64,000 nt of DNA from Cavia porcellus (Eukaryota > Chordata > Mammalia > Rodentia > Caviidae): positions 22,570,101-22,634,100 of the forward strand of contig NW_026947491.1 in the NCBI RefSeq assembly GCF_034190915.1. Direction: 5' to 3'. Shown one piece after another: positions 58,041-64,000 of this stretch. The position numbers and the translations under genes were made by a program. The first letter of the stretch is position 1. Every line of letters begins with the position of its first letter. The notes under the pieces are model-generated. The model saw nothing but the letters and a program-made list of their open reading frames with translations, made no database searches and was not told the origin of the DNA.

Positions 58041-59450
58041 TAAGCTCTTTCCATTATATGAGCACACACAGCTTTATATCTTGCTTCATGGTACACAACT
58101 CATGTTTTTTGTATGAAAATTGTCTGCTTTGGAAATATAAAAATATGAAAATACAAAGGTTGAGTTTTCTATACAGGAACTAATGTCCTGCAAATGTTAC
58201 CCCCGGTAGCTACTGGTGAAGTTGGCAAATTCCTCTTCCTACAGGAAGGCTATGTGTGATTTATTTGCATTCTACTGATTGCAGAAAAAAGAGAGACCAG
58301 GTATTCAGGCGGATGCCTGCTAAAGATAAACTCTTGGATTTCAATGAATATGGTGGAATGGTCAGCAGCAGAAAAACACCTTCTCCTAGGTGTAGTGTCC
58401 AGACTGTGGGCTACATGAGAAAAAAAAAGGAAGGAGGTGGGTCCCTGGATGCAGGAAGAAAGTGAAGTGAGATTTAAAGCTAAGGAGAGCAAAGAGAGAG
58501 ACTTCAACAAAAAAGAAGAAAATGCAGGTTGCACTTTCTCCCTGAGCTTGGACTTGATATGTGGGAGGGGCGGCTCCTCGTGAAGATGCTTAGTGACAAC
58601 TAATGACCCCAGAAGCTTCCACAGAGAGACACCAGTGGAATGGAACAGAGGTCACAGTGGAGTCAAATGGCTGGTGAGTTTTTCTGCTTTCAGGGTCCTC
58701 AAAGAGAGATAAACTGGCTGGGAAACATCTCAGAATGGGGCCAGCCACATTAGAACTCAGAGCCACTACTGACTCCAGGTAGTAACTCTGGTATCAGGGT
58801 CAGGACCCTAAATGCAAACTGGCAGGAGGTCAGGGAGCTGAGATCAAACCAGGATAAAGCTGAGTGGCACACAGTCTACTTCAGGCTGAACAGGTCTGGT
58901 TCTACACTCATGGCCAGAAATAAGCCTGAAATTCAGTGCAGCAAGAATTGCAGCCTTGCTGGGATTATTCATTACATGGCTCTCAAATTAAAGCTAGCTT
59001 GCTGCAATTAATCTACTCAGATCTGGACCGTCTGGCCACACTGTCAGCCTGTGACAACAGAGACCACTTGCCACTCCACCATTTCCTGGGTCCTACACTA
59101 TTCTCACTTATCTTTTGCTTCTTATTTTTTCTTAATGATTGAGCTGCTGATAAGTGTACACACTCAGTGTTTCCTCCAATTTCTACATTTTTTCAAAAAA
59201 AATCATGTCCTGCTTCAGTCAGGAGTTGTACTTGTGAAACAAGGATGAAAAACAAGCACTCCATGGCACTGATTATGTCAGAAACAGCAGCTGTCTCCAC
59301 GTTCTCTGGAAAACCAGTCACGTGTAGTGTGTGTCTTTACATGGAGAAAATGGGAATTTAATGCCAACCTTAAGAAACTCTTCGCACTGAACACAGGTCA
59401 TGTACTTAATATTTTGCTTTCCAAATATGTAGAAACTGTAGGGCAATGAG
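58041..59450. other. Intergenic sequence, copy 2
   Basis: Counterpart of 27741-29145; no gene recognised. Identity to copy 1 drops near 59280-59360. Confidence 0.4.
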
Positions 59451-59454
59451 AATT

Positions 59455-60146
59455 GACCTTCAGACAAAGGCAGGCCTCGGGCTGCAGGAATTGTATCTTT
59501 TTCTATGGAGTAACACTATGAATGAGCATGTAGATGCCACCAGAAAGCATGGAAAGACATAGAGCTGCAGGAGGATTGCTGCAGAGATACCATTTTGCAT
59601 GAGGCTGAAGTTGAACCAGGAATAGGGCAGGACACTGGGGGTACAACTGCCAGTCAACCCCATGGCACAGACCTAAATGGACTAGGTTGATGCCAGTACA
59701 GAGGTCAGGTCCCAGACCTCACAGATTTCATGGGGAGACCCAAAATTCCTCTGATCAAATCTAGTCCATGTGCATCCATCACAGAGCACCTGGCTGAAAA
59801 CTGACTGTTTTAGGCTCTAGGTTGTTTCTCTGTGTATTTGATTCCTGCAGTATAAGGAAGTCATGCAGCAACCAGGCTCAAATTCTAGGGCCCTTTGTCA
59901 GCAGGTGACCCTGGGTTCAAAGGATGGCAGCAAAAATACAGAAGAATCCACATAATGAAGTGTCCTGATCTCCCTTTGCACTCTCCAATGCACAATTCAT
60001 ACAGGTTTTATGCATCTTACAAAGGCTGTGTATGATAAACAAAACCTCTGAGATTGAAGGGACAGAGAGAGATCTCAGCTTGGGGTGCATGAGCAAAGTG
60101 ACAGATGCCATTCCTGTATTACACCTGGGCAGGTGAAATGGTCCAC
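59455..60146 (-). pseudogene. Decayed gene-family unit, weak V1R resemblance (unit U2, copy 2)
   Basis: Counterpart of 29150-29845 with the same FLVASTCSFIVLLHRKRYNS frame and the same breaks. The 64-codon frame at 60111-59917 is identical to copy 1. Confidence 0.38.
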
Positions 60147-60601
60147 TGTGGGGAGCCTATAAATGGCTCCATTATGTAACAACCCTGGTTCCATCTTATG
60201 CAAAGCAGTAGCCATCTTCAATGCTAACTTATAGATGTTTGTAGTTCTTAGATAAGTTTCTGCTTCTCGATGCCCTGCTGTTTCCACCACAGTCATGATC
60301 TCTTTAGTACTAAGACAAATTTCTCTTGCTCCACACCCTGCCCATACCTCCTAAGCCACATCTTCTTCCCTATCGATGGAGAATACCTATTGCCTAGCCC
60401 CGTGCTGACATCAAGAGTCTTACCCCTGACTCATCCATATGCTATATATGTGTGACATTGCCTTTCAATAAATGAGACTTGATCAGAAACCTGTCTTGTC
60501 TCCATTCCTTGTGTCTCTTGTCCTTTTTTTCATTCCTGCTCCTCCTCTTGGGTTCTTGTTGACTTACATTCAGATCGGGAAGTAGCACCCAGCCCAGGAC
60601 A
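60147..60601 (+). mobile_element. Solo LTR, class II-like, 455 bp (copy 2)
   Basis: Same insertion as 29848-30305: TGTGGGGAGCC start, CAATAAATGAGACTTGATCA, CCCAGCCCAGGACA end, flanked by GTCCAC and GTTCAC. More divergent from copy 1 (about 92-94 percent) than the sequence to its left. Confidence 0.85.
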
Positions 60602-60607
60602 GTTCAC

Positions 60608-63600
60608 ATGCGTATTATTCTACTTAAAATGATCTTGGTCCTGTCTTTCTATAGTACCAGTTTTCTAACTGTACTAGATGGGCGTTCCCTGCTTTTCCAG
60701 TCTATAAACAGGGCCATAATTGTACTCTGGTGATTGCAGACTGTGTTCTTTGCAAATAACTCCCAACCTCAGAGCAGGGCTGGTGAGAACAGGGTAGACC
60801 TACTGGAAGTGAACGTGATCGAAAATGGATTTATTGTCTTATCAGGAAACTAAGTTTATTTTAACTCTTCAGGACAGGGTTTGCAACCCACACATTTATT
60901 CTGACCTATCTCCCCATTTCTAATTATTATTATTATATTTTTTGCATACAGGGCTCCACTACATTGCTAGGTTGCCTAGGATGAGCTCAAATTGGAAACT
61001 TGAAATTCTCTTGCCTCAGCCTCTTGGAATTCTTAAATCACATGAAGGCATCACACTGCCTATCTCTGACCCATTTTAATAAGAACAAATAATAAAACAT
61101 GAAAATGAGGGAATATAACTGGTAACTACACACCAATGCTGCTGTTATGTGGCTGCAATATTTTATCTGAGACTCGAGAGTGAAGAAATGCCAACTGCTT
61201 TGCCCAGGGTCACTAGAAAACCCACATTCAGAGTCAAACATCTTTGCACTATAAAGACCCCAACTGGCTGATAAAATGAAGCCTCACAACGAACCACACC
61301 CTCGTGATGAGGCAGGGGTTGTTAAATATCAATTGTGGATATACTGAAGTGTGATGTTCCCTTTCCAATTGTAAAAATGAACACTTCACCAGGCTACCAT
61401 TTACCAGAAGAACATTCTAACATGGAGGCACATTCAGGTTCTCAGTGAAAATGCTGAATCTATCCTACCTGTCTCTCAGAAACTTCCAAGGAAGTCTATC
61501 TCAGAGCACAGACTTCACATTTTTATGTATACACATTATAGGTTGACCTCAGCAAATTTCTGCTTGCCAAAACCAAAATAATTTGTAGAAAGACCCAAGA
61601 AAATAGGGTCAAAATTTCAGAATGCAGAAAAGCCCACAGTAACTTTTATAGGTGTCTGTAGTTTCTCCCCACTCTGAGCTTTTCACTGGAAACACTCTGT
61701 TGGTGTTCTCTCCAGCTGGGAGCCACCTACAGGGAAGGCTTCCTTGATGCCAAGGAAGCATCAGAAGGAAACTCATTTCTCTTTCTATGCAGGTTTAAGA
61801 GTGGACACATCATCAAGGAGTGAGACTGTTTTGCCTCACCATACTGATGTTGACTAAGATGAGAAGGTGTGGGCTTTGAGTGTTTTTCTGTGAGGGTAGA
61901 ATAGCTCACTTGGAATTCTGGACATTTTTTTGGTCTGCAATTTTCTTGGTACTGGATCTCCTACCATTTCAAACCTCTGAGGGGTCTAATCAGAGCTGAT
62001 ACTGAGTTTTTCTAAGTTTTCATAAGTATTGGTAGTTTTTATGTTTTCTATTGTACTCCAAAATCGAGACCCCAAAATACTGTCCAAAAATGGGGCAAGA
62101 TGTCTCTTTTAAAGAAAAAGAAGCGCTTTTTATTTATCCTGGCATCAGTGACACAGTGCAGTTGGAGTTTGCAAAGCTGTGTAACTCGCTTAAAATTTTG
62201 ACAGACTTATAGAAAGGACAATTACAAAGTAAATGATTTACTGGTGTTCATCAGGAATGAGGAAATACTTTGTTTCACTTTGCTTGAAGACAGAGAAATT
62301 CCCTAGGAATTTACAGTCCTTTGTCAGCTAATTTCAGCACTTAGTCTTAGATAACACCTGTCCTTACAAAGGGGAACAATTGTTAACATATCAATTAAGT
62401 CACCCAGGAAGATGGCATGTACAGAACAGTATGATGGGCACTACAGTTATTTTATAACAACATGATCCATGCCCCAGGGTATCCAGTTGTAGAAAATAGT
62501 TGCGTTTGCAAAGGATTAACAAGTAATTTGGTCATATACCTTGGGCATTGGCAAACAGGACAAAGCTCTTTTTGTTAGTGTACAGCATTTTCTTTCTATC
62601 TGGGAACAGAAATAACAAACAATTTACTCTGCTCACAGGGCCAGGGATATAATTCCACAGATTTGAAAACAAATCTGGGTATTCATCACTAAATGTAAAA
62701 GACACCGAAACAGTACATAAAGGGATTCTTAGAAGAAACCTCAGGGATTCAAAGTCCACCATGGAAACCAAAATATACATGACATCCTACAGTGAGAATA
62801 TCATCACTTATCATACACACTTACCATGTACAGTTACACATATATATGAATATGAATACATATTCCCTGATCCCACAAGGAGTCCTCGCCCAATTTCCTC
62901 TACGCACATTTCTTGACCTGTGTGACACTGCCTATTGGATCTAAAGTACCCCTGAGAATCACTCCCTGGTGTCTCTTTATGCTGGTTTTTGTACTGTCAC
63001 ATTGATCTCACTCTGTCTCACACAGCCATGCATAGCAGGGTCTTTAGGGTCACAGAGCATAGCTGCAGCAGAGCAGGCTCTTGGGCTGGTCTCTGGATTC
63101 GAATGTGTTGCAAAAATTTGAACACTGTAGTAAACCTGACATCCGGAATCTGTATGCCCAAATCATTCCAGGTCTAAAAACTGACAAAGAGAAATAAGGA
63201 AATAATACTTGAAGAAAACTGGAAGTGTTATGATTTTCAACAGTATTATGGAAAACTAGAGCAAAGGTAGTACTTAGTAACTGGAGATGTTCTGCACTGC
63301 TGCCTTCCATCCAAGTGGAGCACTCTGGTAGGACTCTTGCCCTGTCCAAACCCAGCCTAGATGACACTGTGTCCAGCTCTAATCTGCTATATCTTTTCTC
63401 TGTCACCTAACCCCTCATATTCCCCAGGAACTCACCAAGATTGGGGTGTTGGGATCTGCAAAAGGCCCTTGGTCCTCTGTCAGTACCTCCTTGAGAAAAA
63501 AGTGGCCACTGCAGAAGATTTAAGCCTGGTTTTTCTGACTTTCTCACTGTATGATGTTTTTCTGCAACCCTCTTGTAGAGTTCACACCCTCTTTCCTACG

Positions 63601-64000
63601 GCCCTTGACCCTTGCATTGCACCATAAAGTAAATCCAAGCATCACCCACTCTACTCCCAGTCACTTCTGATAAAGTCCCACCCAAAACCACATGAGGCTT
63701 TGCACTGATCTAACCCCCCAGGCTGCTGAAATGGTCCACCTGGGAGCCGGAACATTGAAACCGAGATTGATTCTGTCTTTCCATAATGGACACCTGCTTT
63801 TTAACCGAATTTCAAGAATATTTCCTGCTTCTTACTCCTGTAAATAAGGTCACAATAGTATTCAGGTGATTTCAGACTCTGTGCTATGTAAATATTACAG
63901 CCAGCTAAGTTAGTTAGAAATAGTATAGGCAATCAAACATGGCTAGCCCCTAAGGGAGTCATGGTATGAGAATACATTATGACTATGACTGGAGGTACAT
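60608..64000. other. Intergenic sequence with U-type unit ends, copy 2 to window edge
   Basis: Counterpart of 30312-33697. Same B1-like element at about 60940-61070 and same U-type tail (GATTTCAGACTCTG near 63869). No gene recognised. Confidence 0.45.

Overview
Mammalian, almost certainly rodent, nuclear DNA. The window is AT-rich and dense in two SINE types: B1-like (7SL-derived, Alu-related) elements and ID-like tRNA-derived elements with a rodent-style A/B box and a GGTACCGATAAAA tail. It also holds L1-derived and class II LTR elements. Spliced C2H2 zinc-finger genes and immunoglobulin VH relics exclude a prokaryote. The exact species cannot be read from the sequence; the ID tail is not that of mouse or rat.

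Layout. 1-603 is the 5' end of a minus-strand endogenous retrovirus (LTR plus tRNA-Ile-type primer site) running off the left edge. 604-9940 is single-copy, gene-poor sequence with a 330-bp tandem duplication, a possible solo LTR, an inverted repeat pair and an IGHV pseudogene at about 8.4-8.76 kb. 9941 to at least 33.7 kb is copy 1 of a large direct duplication. 33.7-40.13 kb is a spacer with a CpG-rich block and an L1-derived element that has ORF1 but no visible ORF2. 40.13 kb to the right edge is copy 2, still running when the window ends. The offset between copies is about 30.2-30.3 kb.

Each copy carries, on the minus strand, one KRAB zinc-finger gene. I could assemble it from four exons: exon 1 ending in ATG, a 127-bp KRAB-A exon, a 61-bp KRAB-b/C-type exon and one exon with the whole finger array. 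The joined frames are open (about 611 aa in copy 1, about 582 aa in copy 2). The paralogues have nearly identical KRAB boxes but different finger arrays, as expected for fast-evolving TRIM28-recruiting repressors of transposons.

Each copy also carries an IGHV3-like pseudogene with a recognisable leader exon and VH-type 5'UTR, a 458/455-bp solo LTR with target-site duplication, a 5S rRNA pseudogene at the duplication boundary, and decayed units with weak V1R vomeronasal-receptor resemblance. Three VH relics in one orientation suggest the distal (V-most) part of an immunoglobulin heavy-chain locus, or a VH orphon cluster, invaded by KRAB-ZNF duplications. Most short ORFs are noise in repeats or antisense shadows of the finger exons.
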